From Caldatribacterium sp051549785 (GTDB lineage Bacteria; Atribacterota; Atribacteria; Atribacterales; Caldatribacteriaceae): a stretch of DNA of 64,000 bases. Position numbers and translations under genes: made by a program. Every line of letters starts with the position of its first letter. Within the stretch, counting starts at the first letter, position 1. Positions 1 to 8,235 of this stretch are shown here, piece after piece. The notes beneath the pieces were generated by a model that ran no database searches, had not been told where the DNA came from, and saw nothing but the letters and a program-made list of their open reading frames with translations. The stretch covers positions 1,903,958 to 1,967,957 of the forward strand of contig NZ_CP189974.1 in NCBI RefSeq assembly GCF_051549785.1. The letters are read 5' to 3'.

Positions 1-918
1 CTCCTCTCCTTCGCGGACAACCTCCCGCATGTGAGCGAGGACCTCTTCGGGAACGTAGAACTCAGGCTCAAGGGGCCAACCAAAGAACTCCTTGGTTGCC
101 ACAGCCTCTTCTGGTTTCAGGGGAGCACCGTGGACCTCAAAGGTGTCCTGTTTCGGGCTTCCATATCCGATGTGCGTCGTCACCATGATGAGCGAGGGGT
201 GTTCGGTGTCTCTCCTGGCCTCTTCAATAGCCCGGCTTAAAGCGGCAAGGTCGTTCCCGTCCTCAACCTCAAGGACCTGCCACCCCAGAGCAAGAAAACG
301 AGCCTTCACATCCTCGGTAAAGCAGATACGCGTCTCCCCCGAGAGGCTGATGTGGTTGTTATCGTAGAGGTAGATGAGTTTCCCAAGCTTCAGATGTCCC
401 GCCAAAGACGCAGCTTCATAGGCCACACCCTCCATGAGATCGCCATCGCTCACCAGCGCGTAGGTGTAGTGGTCGATGACGGGAAAACCGGGACGGTTGA
501 AGCGTGCAGCAAGATGCGCCTCAGCGATGGCCACACCGACTCCGGTGGCAAACCCCTGCCCCAGAGGCCCGGTGGTGGTCTCTATGCCACACTCCAAGCA
601 CCGTTCTGGATGCCCAGGCGTGTGGCTTCCCCACTGACGGAAATTCCTAAGCTCCTCAAGGCTCATCTTTTCGTACCCGCAGAGGTACAGAAGGGCATAG
701 AGCATGGCCGACCCATGGCCAGCAGAGAGAATAAAACGGTCCCGGTTGAACCACTGAGGGTTTTTCGGGCTGTGCTTGAGAAACCTTCGGAAGAGGATGT
801 ACCCAATGGGTGCGGCCCCAAGCGGAAGACCTGGATGCCCGGACTTTGCTCGCTGGATGGCATCCAGAGCCAGCATGCGAATGGTGTTGACCGCAAGTTG
901 CTCTAGCGATGCTCCCAT
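1..918 (-). CDS. tkt: Transketolase, N-terminal part (3' end outside the window)
   Basis: The first 306 residues are present and the reading frame is still open at base 1. Transketolase moves two-carbon ketol units between sugar phosphates using thiamine diphosphate (ThDP). Visible family signatures are SGHPG near residue 26, SAGHGS at 65-70, SHTPGHPE at 98-105, TTTGPLGQG at 114-122, the ThDP/metal motif SDGDLMEG at 157-164 and HGAPL at 263-267. The ATG at 918 follows an AAGAAGAG stretch. It lies downstream of a URO-D-like gene on the same strand but has a TATAAT of its own. It could be an N-terminal half-subunit of a split transketolase, as in many thermophiles; the right part needed to decide is off the edge. 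Confidence 0.93.
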   Translation of the reverse strand, partial: MGASLEQLAVNTIRMLALDAIQRAKSGHPGLPLGAAPIGYILFRRFLKHSPKNPQWFNRDRFILSAGHGSAMLYALLYLCGYEKMSLEELRNFRQWGSHTPGHPERCLECGIETTTGPLGQGFATGVGVAIAEAHLAARFNRPGFPVIDHYTYALVSDGDLMEGVAYEAASLAGHLKLGKLIYLYDNNHISLSGETRICFTEDVKARFLALGWQVLEVEDGNDLAALSRAIEEARRDTEHPSLIMVTTHIGYGSPKQDTFEVHGAPLKPEEAVATKEFFGWPLEPEFYVPEEVLAHMREVVREGEE

Positions 919-946
919 CTCTTCTTCACCCCTTTTCCAGTTATTC

Positions 947-961
947 CCTCTATTATAGAGG
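947..961 (-). promoter_or_regulatory. Palindrome over the -10 element of the transketolase gene
   Basis: A perfect inverted repeat, CCTCTA-TTA-TAGAGG, lies 29 bases upstream of the transketolase start. On the minus strand its centre contains TATAAT (952-957), a consensus -10 box; no convincing -35 box is seen. The overlap of a perfect palindrome with a -10 element suggests an operator for a repressor. Which protein binds it is unknown. Confidence 0.4.
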
Positions 962-966
962 ACAAA

Positions 967-2271
967 TCACCAGGAAGGAGCGACCCTCTCCGCCTCTTCC
1001 TTCGCTATCCGGCACCAGGCAATGACGTTCTCCGGATTGCCGCCGATTGTGTGGTTGTCCTTCATGATGACCTCCACACAGCAATCTTTGGTGATTTCCA
1101 GGGCTTCACGGAGTTTCTTCCGGATGTACTCCTCATCGATGCGCGAAACCGCAAGGTCAGAGGGACTCGGTTTCATGGAGTAGATGTACTCTCTCCCCAG
1201 GTACTCCGCCATCTTCCCAAGGTCTGCCCAGGGGGAAACGGAAACCCGCCGAAGGCGGGGGAATCGCTTCACCACATGCCAGCGGGGATGCAACGGCTCA
1301 CAGCACCCGTAGCAGTTGAGGCCAAAGCGCTCAAGGATAGCGTACTGGTAGGGGAAGATGAATTCCTCAAACATCTCGGGAGAAACGTAGCAGGTCTCCT
1401 GGCTCTCGGCAAACCCCCACATGTCGATGGTACGCACGTGCACCCCGTCGAAGTCCCTCTGGGGAAGCTCCGTGGTATACCCAAAGCCCCCTGAGCCCAC
1501 GTACGTTCCGTCGTTATTCAGGGAGAGGAGGTTGTGTTGCTCGAGGAAATCGAGCTTTCTCAGGTGCCCATCCCGGAGGAAGGCCATGAGCTCGTGGAGT
1601 TCCCGGGGATGGTCGTACATATCGAGCATCACCTGTTCCAGCCCCCGCAGGTTCACCAGGGTCCAGGTCATACCCAGCGTCCACCACCAGATGGTCTTCC
1701 TTCGGACGATGAGGATGTCCCCGAAAACCTCCTGGGCAAGGTTGAGGAGTTTCTCGCTTGCCTCCTCATCGATGTGGATCTCGGGAAAGCGGAGTTTCTC
1801 CATGTCCCGGTAGTCTTTGAGCGGAGGATCCCACCGGTACGACCCCCAGGCTTCCACCTTCACGATGCTCTCCTCAAGGCCCCAGCCGGTTTCCTCGTAC
1901 ACATAGGGAACGTCAAAGTAGGGCTCAATTACTTTATCGTCCCCCATGGACTCTCCCCAGAAGATTTCTTTCCGGAGCCACATCTCCCAGTGGCGGGCAA
2001 GCCTCCCCTCACACTGCAGGCGCTGCGGTGGGATGATTTCGTTCCAGCCATTTTCAGGGTCGCAGAAGATTACCGGGCGGGTTCGCTCAAGGGCGTTGTG
2101 GCAGTACCAGAGCCTGCGTTTCTCCTCCTGCTCTGGGAGTTCCGAAAGCTCCCTGACCCTGCGGGCCAGAGTCCGGAGGATTTCCTGTTCTTTCGGAGTT
2201 ACCTGAATCTCTTCACCCCGGAACGACACTCGGTACAGCGAGGCAACCGTCTGGTCAGTCACGCAACACAT
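967..2271 (-). CDS. URO-D-fold (uroporphyrinogen decarboxylase-like) protein, probable methyltransferase type
   Basis: About 434 residues related to the uroporphyrinogen decarboxylase/MtaA-MtbA methyltransferase superfamily. The long N-terminal extension rich in acidic and aromatic residues, the length (true HemE is about 340-360) and the absence of any haem genes nearby argue against a haem-synthesis role. A string of residues typical of the divergent family is seen in the last third (GLNCYGCCEPLH near residue 320, then an EVIMKDNHTIGGNP segment near the end). A minus-strand TATAAT at 2286-2291 puts the transcript start near 2279, which excludes the upstream TTG at 2286; ATG 2271 or GTG 2262 (behind GGGAGG) are the realistic starts. 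Substrate unknown; a corrinoid-dependent methyl transfer is an inference. Confidence 0.75.
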   Translation of the reverse strand: MCCVTDQTVASLYRVSFRGEEIQVTPKEQEILRTLARRVRELSELPEQEEKRRLWYCHNALERTRPVIFCDPENGWNEIIPPQRLQCEGRLARHWEMWLRKEIFWGESMGDDKVIEPYFDVPYVYEETGWGLEESIVKVEAWGSYRWDPPLKDYRDMEKLRFPEIHIDEEASEKLLNLAQEVFGDILIVRRKTIWWWTLGMTWTLVNLRGLEQVMLDMYDHPRELHELMAFLRDGHLRKLDFLEQHNLLSLNNDGTYVGSGGFGYTTELPQRDFDGVHVRTIDMWGFAESQETCYVSPEMFEEFIFPYQYAILERFGLNCYGCCEPLHPRWHVVKRFPRLRRVSVSPWADLGKMAEYLGREYIYSMKPSPSDLAVSRIDEEYIRKKLREALEITKDCCVEVIMKDNHTIGGNPENVIAWCRIAKEEAERVAPSW

Positions 2272-2285
2272 CGCCTCCCGTTCCA

Positions 2286-2334
2286 ATTATACCCGAGAAG
2301 AACCCTACACGCAGGGCTTTTTTTCAGATATAAT
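2286..2334. promoter_or_regulatory. Divergent promoter region between two URO-D-like genes
   Basis: The gap between the two divergent URO-D-like genes carries a TATAAT on each strand: 2286-2291 read on the minus strand and 2329-2334 read on the plus strand. Neither has a good -35 at 17 bp, so these may depend on activation. The plus-strand gene has a strong GGAGGAGGG ribosome site at 2344-2352. Confidence 0.45.
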
Positions 2335-2355
2335 ATCCTTTGAAGGAGGAGGGAA

Positions 2356-3468
2356 ATGACCTCTGCGGAGCGCCTGAATACGGCACTGCACCACAGGGAG
2401 CCGGATAGAGTGCCCCTGGACCTCGGGGGCGTGGTTACCGGAATTACTCTGAAGGCGCACCGTGCGCTCTGCTCTTTCCTGGGGACCCCCTGTGGAGATA
2501 TTCTCATTGACCGCGTCCAGTACCTTGTCCAGCCTAACGAGGATATCCTGGAACACTTTGCCATAGATACAAGATACGTGTATGACCCTGTTCCCAAGGA
2601 GGCATGGTCCACGGACCAGGAAGGATCGCTGTGGGAAGATTGCTGGGGGGTTCAGCGCCGCTTCACCGGATGCTATTTCGACATGGTCGCCCATCCCCTC
2701 GCCCATATCACCTCTTCGGAAGAACTGAAGCACTATCAACCTCCCTCACCCTCTCTTCCGGAAGATCTCCGAACCCAGGTTGCAGCCCGAAAAAAGGAAG
2801 GCAAAGCGGTTATCGTCAACTGCATCGGCTCGTGTTTTGAGTTTTCCTGGTACCTCCGGGGTTTCGCCCAGTTCATGACCGACCTTGCTCTGCAACCCGG
2901 CCTTGCCTGCGCCATTATGGACATAGTGCTCGACTTTGAACTGCAGCAGTTCGAGCTCCTTCTCAGAGAAGTGGGGGATCTCGTGGATGTTGTCCTTGTG
3001 GGGGACGACCTTGCCACGCAGCGTGGGCCTTTACTGTCCCCTGAGATGTACCGGAAGTACGTAAAACCAAGACAAAAAAGGCTCTACGAAGCCATCAAAA
3101 AACACACCCGGGCTTTGCTCTTCTACCATTCCTGTGGTGCCGTCACGCCTTTCCTCGAGGACCTCGTAGAGATTGGCGTTGATATCCTCAACCCGGTCCA
3201 GGTGAGCGCTTCGGGAATGAACCCGGCGTGGCTCAAGAAGCACTTCGGGGATGTTCTGTCCTTCTGGGGTGGCATCGATACGCAATGGACCCTTCCCTAC
3301 GGAACCCCCGATGCGGTCCGTGAAGAGGTACGAAGGCGCATTGACGAGCTTGCCCCTGGAGGAGGGTATGTGCTCTGCGCAGTGCACAATATCCAGCCCG
3401 ATGTTCCCCCAGAGAACATCGTAGCCATGTATGAGGAGGCAATCCGTTACGGAAGCCAAAGGGGGTGA
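2356..3468 (+). CDS. URO-D-fold protein, methyltransferase-like
   Basis: 370 residues with the uroporphyrinogen decarboxylase fold, near normal length. It opens with the family-typical MTSAERLNTALHHREPDRVP, and has HSCGAVTPFLEDLVEIGVD near residue 260 (the metal-ligand HxC region seen in MtaA/MtbA-type methyltransferases) and LNPVQ just after. The sequence is clearly different from the divergent partner upstream. It sits 72 bases ahead of a sugar ABC operon on the same strand. URO-D-like proteins of this kind often transfer methyl groups from small substrates to corrinoid proteins; no corrinoid protein is in this window, so the substrate remains open. HemE itself is unlikely given the context. 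Confidence 0.8.
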   Translation: MTSAERLNTALHHREPDRVPLDLGGVVTGITLKAHRALCSFLGTPCGDILIDRVQYLVQPNEDILEHFAIDTRYVYDPVPKEAWSTDQEGSLWEDCWGVQRRFTGCYFDMVAHPLAHITSSEELKHYQPPSPSLPEDLRTQVAARKKEGKAVIVNCIGSCFEFSWYLRGFAQFMTDLALQPGLACAIMDIVLDFELQQFELLLREVGDLVDVVLVGDDLATQRGPLLSPEMYRKYVKPRQKRLYEAIKKHTRALLFYHSCGAVTPFLEDLVEIGVDILNPVQVSASGMNPAWLKKHFGDVLSFWGGIDTQWTLPYGTPDAVREEVRRRIDELAPGGGYVLCAVHNIQPDVPPENIVAMYEEAIRYGSQRG

Positions 3469-3540
3469 GAGAAGAAAGAGACTTTTCATGCGCAAGCCTT
3501 GTGAGGTACACTCAAAAAACCTTTGACGGGAGGGATGGGT

Positions 3541-4524
3541 ATGCGACGGAATCTCTTCATGGTGCTTTTTGTCTCTGTGGTCCTTGTGGGTACGCTGGCT
3601 TTTGCCCAGGAGAAAAAGCCGGCAGAGGGCATGTACTTCCGTCTTGTCACCCACGGAGGCGATGACCCCTTCTGGGCTGTGGTACAGAAAGGCGCCATGG
3701 ATGCCGCAAAGGAACTCGGCTGCAAGGTGGATGTCGACCTCTGCGGCGGTGACCTGACGCTGCAGCTCAAGCGCTTCGAAGAAGCAGTGGCTATGAAGCC
3801 GAACGGCATTGCTCTTGTCATCAACGACGATACCGCCTGGGATGAACCGGTGAAAAGGGCTCTTGAGCAGGGCATCCCGGTCATCGGTATGAACAACGAC
3901 GATTCTGAGGGTGCCGTGGGCAATCCTCGCCTCTGCTACATCGGCCAGAGCGAGAAAGCCGCAGCCTACCGGCTGGCCCGCCGGCTCTTTGACGAGGCAA
4001 AGGCCAGGGGCATTGACCTCTCCAAGGCCCACGTGGCTATGGCTGCTGAGGTTCCCGGAGCAAACTACGCCAAAATCCGTGCGAGCGGTATCCTCGAAGC
4101 CATGAAAGAGTACGGTATCACCTCTTACGAAATCATCGATGCCGGCGGCCTTGAGATGACCACCGTTGAGTCCCGGGAGACGGCCTACCTCCTTGCCCAC
4201 CCCGAGACGACTTTCCTCATTGGTCTTGGTGGCATCTGTACGGACCGCCTCACCGCTTCTTTAAAGGCAGCAGGGAAGCAGCCCGGAGAGGTCATTGCTG
4301 GTGGCTTCGACACCACCCCTGATACCCTTGCAGGGATTAAGGAAGGGTACGTCACCGCCACCATTGATCAGCAGCAGTACCTCCAGGGCTACTTCGCCGT
4401 CTACGTCCTCTACCTCTATAACAAATACGGCTTCACCCCTAACATCGACACCGGCGGGTATCTCGTGGACTCCCCGGAGAAGATTGCGCTCATCGAGAAG
4501 CTCTCGCCGGAGCACATCCGCTAA
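3541..4524 (+). CDS. Sugar ABC transporter substrate-binding protein (CUT2/RbsB-like)
   Basis: 327 residues. The N terminus has a signal peptide (MRR, a hydrophobic stretch, then AFA before QEKK), placing the protein in the periplasm. The rest is a periplasmic-binding fold of the ribose/xylose type, with THGGDDPFWAVVQKGAMDAA at the first strand-helix and GGFDTTPDTLAGIKEGYVTA near residue 260. Three starts are in frame (TTG 3523, ATG 3535, ATG 3541); the GGGAGGG at 3528-3534 has correct spacing only for 3541. It heads an operon with two permeases and an ATPase and is followed at once by an intrinsic terminator. The ligand is probably a pentose, hexose or polyol, not determinable here. Confidence 0.9.
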   Translation: MRRNLFMVLFVSVVLVGTLAFAQEKKPAEGMYFRLVTHGGDDPFWAVVQKGAMDAAKELGCKVDVDLCGGDLTLQLKRFEEAVAMKPNGIALVINDDTAWDEPVKRALEQGIPVIGMNNDDSEGAVGNPRLCYIGQSEKAAAYRLARRLFDEAKARGIDLSKAHVAMAAEVPGANYAKIRASGILEAMKEYGITSYEIIDAGGLEMTTVESRETAYLLAHPETTFLIGLGGICTDRLTASLKAAGKQPGEVIAGGFDTTPDTLAGIKEGYVTATIDQQQYLQGYFAVYVLYLYNKYGFTPNIDTGGYLVDSPEKIALIEKLSPEHIR

Positions 4525-4530
4525 AACCCA

Positions 4531-4558
4531 AAAGCCCCCGGGCAACCGGGGGCTTTTT
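4531..4558 (+). terminator. Intrinsic terminator/attenuator after the binding-protein gene
   Basis: An 11-bp perfect inverted repeat (4531-4541 and 4546-4556, arm AAAGCCCCCGG) with a four-base loop is followed by a T run (4554-4558). It begins 6 bases after the binding-protein stop and ends 18 bases before the permease start, inside the operon, so it probably acts as a partial terminator that keeps binding-protein mRNA in excess. Confidence 0.88.
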
Positions 4559-4576
4559 GCAGGAGGATGAAGGAAA

Positions 4577-5545
4577 ATGGAGTGGGTTCGAAACTTCCTG
4601 CGGTACCGGGCAGCCAATACCTTTCTCGTCTTCATCGGTCTTGTGATGCTCTTCTCCCTCCTGACTCCCAATTACCTCTTCGTCGACCGGAGGAACCTCG
4701 CCGCCTTAGGAAAACTCTTCCCTGATCTTGGTGTTGTCGCCCTGGGCGTTGGGGTACTCATGATTTGCGGAGAATTCGACCTCTCCGTGAGTTCAGTCCT
4801 TCCTTTCTGTTCCTATGTCTTCGTTCGCCTGCTCTACCGCGGAATCGCACCCTTCTGGGCTTTCTGGGCTGCCCTGGGGGTGGGAGCACTCCTTGGGCTT
4901 CTCAATGGCCTCATCACGGTGAAGACGAAGATGCCCTCCTTCATCACCACCCTGGGAACTATGATGTTCTGGCGAGGGGTGCTCTATATCTGGTCCAAGA
5001 TGATGCCTGCAGGCATCCGCAATCTCGTCCCTTCTGGGTCCCCCTTTGAACGTACCTTTGCTGGAACGGTGGGGTCCTTTTTCCCGGTCCAGGCGCTGTG
5101 GTTCACGATTTTTGCCGTTTTCCTCGGCATCCTCCTCCACTACCATCGCTTCGGGAACTGGATTTACGCTACCGGAGATAACCGGGATGCTGCCCGGGCC
5201 ATGGGGATCAACACGGACCTCGTGAAGACCATTTGCTTCATGATCGTGGGGGTCCTCTGTGGGTTTTCTGCCTGCATGCAGGCCGTGCGCATCGGTTCTT
5301 TTGCCGCCACCCAGGGTATCGGTTTTGAACTCCGGGCCATCGCCGCCTGTGTCGTGGGGGGCACATCACTCCGGGGTGGTGTGGGGAGCATGCCAGGAAT
5401 TGTCCTTGGAGCCCTCACCATTCCCATCCTCGACAACGGCCTCATTCTCCTGCGCGTCCCGGTGTTCGGCATCAGTGCTTTCATCGGTATTGCTACCATC
5501 CTCTTTGTGGTGCTCAACAGTTACGTGGAACGGAAAACACGATAA
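4577..5545 (+). CDS. Sugar ABC transporter permease (CUT2/RbsC-like), first of two
   Basis: 322 residues, an inner-membrane permease of the branched-chain/ribose family. It contains the usual LGVGVLMICGEFDLSVSSVL region near residue 55, the LNGLITVKTKMPSFITTLG stretch near 110, and AACVVGGTSLRGGVGSMPG near 255. It is preceded by AGGAGGATGAAGGAAA. It is followed by the ATPase and by a second permease with which it shares a 146-bp identical block (5121-5266), so the pair probably arose by duplication and forms a heterodimeric channel. Expression relative to the binding protein is probably lowered by the terminator just upstream. Confidence 0.92.
   Translation: MEWVRNFLRYRAANTFLVFIGLVMLFSLLTPNYLFVDRRNLAALGKLFPDLGVVALGVGVLMICGEFDLSVSSVLPFCSYVFVRLLYRGIAPFWAFWAALGVGALLGLLNGLITVKTKMPSFITTLGTMMFWRGVLYIWSKMMPAGIRNLVPSGSPFERTFAGTVGSFFPVQALWFTIFAVFLGILLHYHRFGNWIYATGDNRDAARAMGINTDLVKTICFMIVGVLCGFSACMQAVRIGSFAATQGIGFELRAIAACVVGGTSLRGGVGSMPGIVLGALTIPILDNGLILLRVPVFGISAFIGIATILFVVLNSYVERKTR
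5121..5266 (+). repeat. 146-bp exact duplicate block, copy 1 (inside permease 1)
   Basis: This stretch is identical base for base to 6899-7044 in the second permease, while flanking sequence diverges abruptly (GGGTTT then TCTG here, GTGG in the other copy). It encodes the membrane region around HRFGNWIYATGDNRDAARAM. Complete identity including third codon positions points to gene conversion rather than selection on protein. Confidence 0.95.
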
Positions 5546-5561
5546 CAGGGGAGAGACGGAT

Positions 5562-6314
5562 ATGGAGAGACAGAACGGTGACCTCCTGGTACGGATGGTG
5601 AATATCCACAAGTGGTTCGGCCGGGTGTATGCCCTTCGAGGAGTGGACTTTGAGGTCTACCGGGGAGAAACGGTGGGGCTCATCGGGGACAATGGTGCAG
5701 GGAAGTCCACGCTCATCAAAATCCTCTCCGGGTACCATCAGGCCGACCAGGGGGAGATTTACTTTGAAGGCCAGAAAGTACGGATTGCTTCCCCCCGGGA
5801 TGCCCGGAAACTCGGCATCGAAACGGTCTACCAGGAACAGGCTCTGGCACCAAACCTGAGCATTGCCCGGAACATCTTCATGGGTCGAGAGCCAGTAAGA
5901 CGCTGGGGCATCATCGACCGGAAGGTCATGAACGAGGAGAGCATGAAGGCCCTGGCAAATCTCGGCCTCCGGCTGCGCTCTCCGGACCTCCCTGTGGTCA
6001 CGCTCTCTGGGGGCGAGAGACAGGGTGTGGCCATCGCCCGGGCCCTCCACTTTAAGGCCAAACTCGTAATTCTGGACGAACCTACGGTGGCACTCTCCGT
6101 AAAAGAGGTCGAGGAGGTTCTCGAGTTCGTCCGCCAGCTGCAGCGTGAGGGGATTTCGGTCATCTTCATCACCCACAACCTCTACCACGCCTACGACATT
6201 GCCGAGCGCTTTGTGGTCATGGCCCGGGGCAAGAAGATGGCCGATGTGAAGAAGAAGGACACCTCTCCCGAGGAGCTCTCTCAGCTGGTCATCAAAAGCG
6301 CCTTTGCCGAATAG
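5562..6314 (+). CDS. Sugar ABC transporter ATPase, single nucleotide-binding domain (CUT2)
   Basis: 250 residues. Walker A GDNGAGKST is near residue 42, the Q-loop segment VYQEQALAPNLSI near 90, the ABC signature LSGGERQGVAIARAL near 150 and Walker B LVILDEP near 170, followed by the H-loop ITHN. RbsA-type ATPases of this family usually carry two such domains (about 500 residues); this one carries only one, so the active transporter would contain two copies. The start at ATG 5562 sits 16 bases after the first permease; an open frame upstream is just overlap with permease 1. The nucleotide hydrolysis drives import of the ligand captured by the binding protein at 3541. Confidence 0.9.
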   Translation: MERQNGDLLVRMVNIHKWFGRVYALRGVDFEVYRGETVGLIGDNGAGKSTLIKILSGYHQADQGEIYFEGQKVRIASPRDARKLGIETVYQEQALAPNLSIARNIFMGREPVRRWGIIDRKVMNEESMKALANLGLRLRSPDLPVVTLSGGERQGVAIARALHFKAKLVILDEPTVALSVKEVEEVLEFVRQLQREGISVIFITHNLYHAYDIAERFVVMARGKKMADVKKKDTSPEELSQLVIKSAFAE

Positions 6315-6339
6315 CCACGGGAAAGGGGTCGGGAAAAGC

Positions 6340-7335
6340 ATGAACGAAAGAAGAATGAGCCTTGGACGGAAACTGTTGCTTTCTCGCTCGTCAAGTGTTC
6401 TCATCGTGCTTGTGGTGCTGGTCCTTGGGTTTGCCATCCTCTCCCCTGAGCACCGCTTCGTGGACCCCGACAACCTCAAGGTCCTCCTCTCCCTGGGATC
6501 GGAATTCAGCATTATCGCCCTGGGAGTGGGACTGCTCATGGTCTGCGGGGAGTTCGACCTCTCCATCGGGTCCATCCTCGTCTTCTGTTCTTTCGTGTTT
6601 TTGCGGCTCTTTGAGGCTCAGGTGCCGCTCTTCTCCATTGCCCTCACCACCATCCTCGTGGGTGCTGCTTTGGGAATACTCAACGGCCTCATCACCGTCC
6701 GCGCCCAGATACCCTCTTTCGTCACCACCCTTGGGACTATGATGATGTGGCGAGGACTGGCTTTGCTTTTCTCGGGTGGCGAACAGAGGGGCTGTGACGT
6801 TTCCACGGTTCCTTCCCGGTACTTCCTCCCCTTCTTCACGGGAAGAATCGGGGGGTTCTTCCCCGCCCAGGCGTTCTGGTTCATCGTCTTTGCCCTCGTC
6901 CTCGGCATCCTCCTCCACTACCATCGCTTCGGGAACTGGATTTACGCTACCGGAGATAACCGGGATGCTGCCCGGGCCATGGGGATCAACACGGACCTCG
7001 TGAAGACCATTTGCTTCATGATCGTGGGGGTCCTCTGTGGGTTTGTGGCCTGCGCCCAGATTGCTCGCACTGCCTGTTTCACCTCCCGGGCAGGGGAGGG
7101 CTGGGAGCTGAAAGCCGTGGCAGCCAGCGTCGTTGGAGGTACGTCGCTTCGGGGTGGTGTGGGGAGCATGGTGGGGATTTTCATCGGTGCCCTCACCATC
7201 TCAGTGATTGAGAATGGGCTCGTGGTGATGCGCATCCCGTACTTCTGGACCTATGTGGTCTTTGGGCTCGTGATCCTCTTCTCGGTGCTCTCCAGCATGT
7301 ACATAGAGAAGAAGCAGCGAGAAGCCCATCGATAA
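6340..7335 (+). CDS. Sugar ABC transporter permease (CUT2/RbsC-like), second of two
   Basis: 331 residues from ATG 6340; a longer frame from 6304 would overlap the ATPase gene and gives a non-membrane leader, so it is less likely. Same family and segment order as the permease at 4577: IALGVGLLMVCGEFDLSIGS near residue 60, LNGLITVRAQIPSFVTTLG near 115, AASVVGGTSLRGGVGSM near 260. Between these lies the 146-bp block identical to permease 1. Outside the block the two proteins are similar but clearly diverged, as expected for an old tandem duplicate with a recent conversion tract. Last gene of the transport operon; the DMT exporter follows after 24 bases. Confidence 0.92.
   Translation: MNERRMSLGRKLLLSRSSSVLIVLVVLVLGFAILSPEHRFVDPDNLKVLLSLGSEFSIIALGVGLLMVCGEFDLSIGSILVFCSFVFLRLFEAQVPLFSIALTTILVGAALGILNGLITVRAQIPSFVTTLGTMMMWRGLALLFSGGEQRGCDVSTVPSRYFLPFFTGRIGGFFPAQAFWFIVFALVLGILLHYHRFGNWIYATGDNRDAARAMGINTDLVKTICFMIVGVLCGFVACAQIARTACFTSRAGEGWELKAVAASVVGGTSLRGGVGSMVGIFIGALTISVIENGLVVMRIPYFWTYVVFGLVILFSVLSSMYIEKKQREAHR
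6899..7044 (+). repeat. 146-bp exact duplicate block, copy 2 (inside permease 2)
   Basis: Identical to 5121-5266 over all 146 positions; the reading frame is the same in both genes. A shorter shared tract of about 21 bases (ending in GGGGAGCATG) follows further downstream in both permeases near 5371 and 7150. Confidence 0.95.
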
Positions 7336-7359
7336 CTGGAAAAACCTGGTAACCCGACC

Positions 7360-8235
7360 ATGTCGCGGAAACGGGCCATTGTGTACCTCCTTGCCGCTGC
7401 CCTGTTCTGGAGTTTCGGTGGCCTTCTCATTAAACTCGTCACCTGGAATCCCGTGGCGATTGCCGGAGTCCGGAGCGCCATCGCCTGCGGATTTCTCCTC
7501 TGCTTTTTCCGCCCTCGTCTCTACCTCACCCGTCTTGAGGTTCTTGGGGGTCTTGCCTACGCCGCAACGGTGGTGCTTTTTGTTCTCGCCAACAAACTCA
7601 CTACCGCTGCCAACGCCATCCTCCTCCAGTACGGCGCTCCCGTATACGTCGCCCTCCTCAGCCAGTGGCTCCTTGGCGAGGTTCCCTCCCGTTTCGACTG
7701 GCTCTCTGTGGTCCTTGTGGTTGGAGGAATGGTGCTCTTCTTCCTTGATCAATTGAGCCCGGGGAACATGCTCGGCAACTTCGTAGCCATCGGCAGCGGC
7801 ATTGCCTTTGCCTTCCTCATCGTCACCCTGCGAATGCAAAAAGACGCTGAACCCTTGCAGTCGGTGTTTGTGGGCAACCTCTTCGCTGCCTTGGCAGGCC
7901 TTCCCTTCTGCTTCGGCCCCTTTCCCGGTGGGCGGAGCCTTACAGGACTTATGCTCCTTGGAACGGTGCAGATTGGGCTTTCCTACCTTCTCTACGCCCA
8001 GGCCATACGGAAGGTCAGAGCTCTTGAGGCTAGCTTAATCCCAATGATCGAGCCGGTTCTCAACCCCCTCTGGGTCTTCCTCGCCTTTGGAGAGTCTCCA
8101 GGACGCTTCGCCCTGCTCGGAGGTGGAGTGATTCTCCTTGCCGTTTTCCTCCGGTACCTCCTTGAGGACACACAGACCGTCATTCCTCAAGGAGGGCAAC
8201 CCGGTTCCCCTCAAGGAGATTCGTCCCCCAGATAA
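7360..8235 (+). CDS. DMT-superfamily (EamA) transporter
   Basis: 291 residues with about ten hydrophobic segments in two repeated halves, as in EamA exporters. The first half starts RAIVYLLAAALFWSFGGLLI and holds the typical LLQYGAPVYVALLSQWLLGE segment; the second half has IEPVLNPLWVFLAFGESPG near residue 232, the usual EamA C-terminal signature. The C terminus after the last membrane segment is short and hydrophilic. It lies 24 bases after the sugar permease and may be co-transcribed with it. The last 56 bases overlap the beta-helix gene on the other strand. Substrate unknown; the family exports metabolites and amino acids. Confidence 0.9.
   Translation: MSRKRAIVYLLAAALFWSFGGLLIKLVTWNPVAIAGVRSAIACGFLLCFFRPRLYLTRLEVLGGLAYAATVVLFVLANKLTTAANAILLQYGAPVYVALLSQWLLGEVPSRFDWLSVVLVVGGMVLFFLDQLSPGNMLGNFVAIGSGIAFAFLIVTLRMQKDAEPLQSVFVGNLFAALAGLPFCFGPFPGGRSLTGLMLLGTVQIGLSYLLYAQAIRKVRALEASLIPMIEPVLNPLWVFLAFGESPGRFALLGGGVILLAVFLRYLLEDTQTVIPQGGQPGSPQGDSSPR

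Noticed and set aside
663..896. Numerous out-of-frame ORFs opposite or inside real genes (for example this one inside transketolase)
   Set aside because: They are shadows of high-GC coding DNA and lack ribosome sites or family signatures.
2301..2327. Terminator at the T run near 2318
   Set aside because: Only a four-base stem precedes it and no gene ends there on the plus strand.
5259..5561. 100-residue N-terminal extension of the sugar ATPase
   Set aside because: It is the permease gene read in another frame; ATG 5562 fits the family start.
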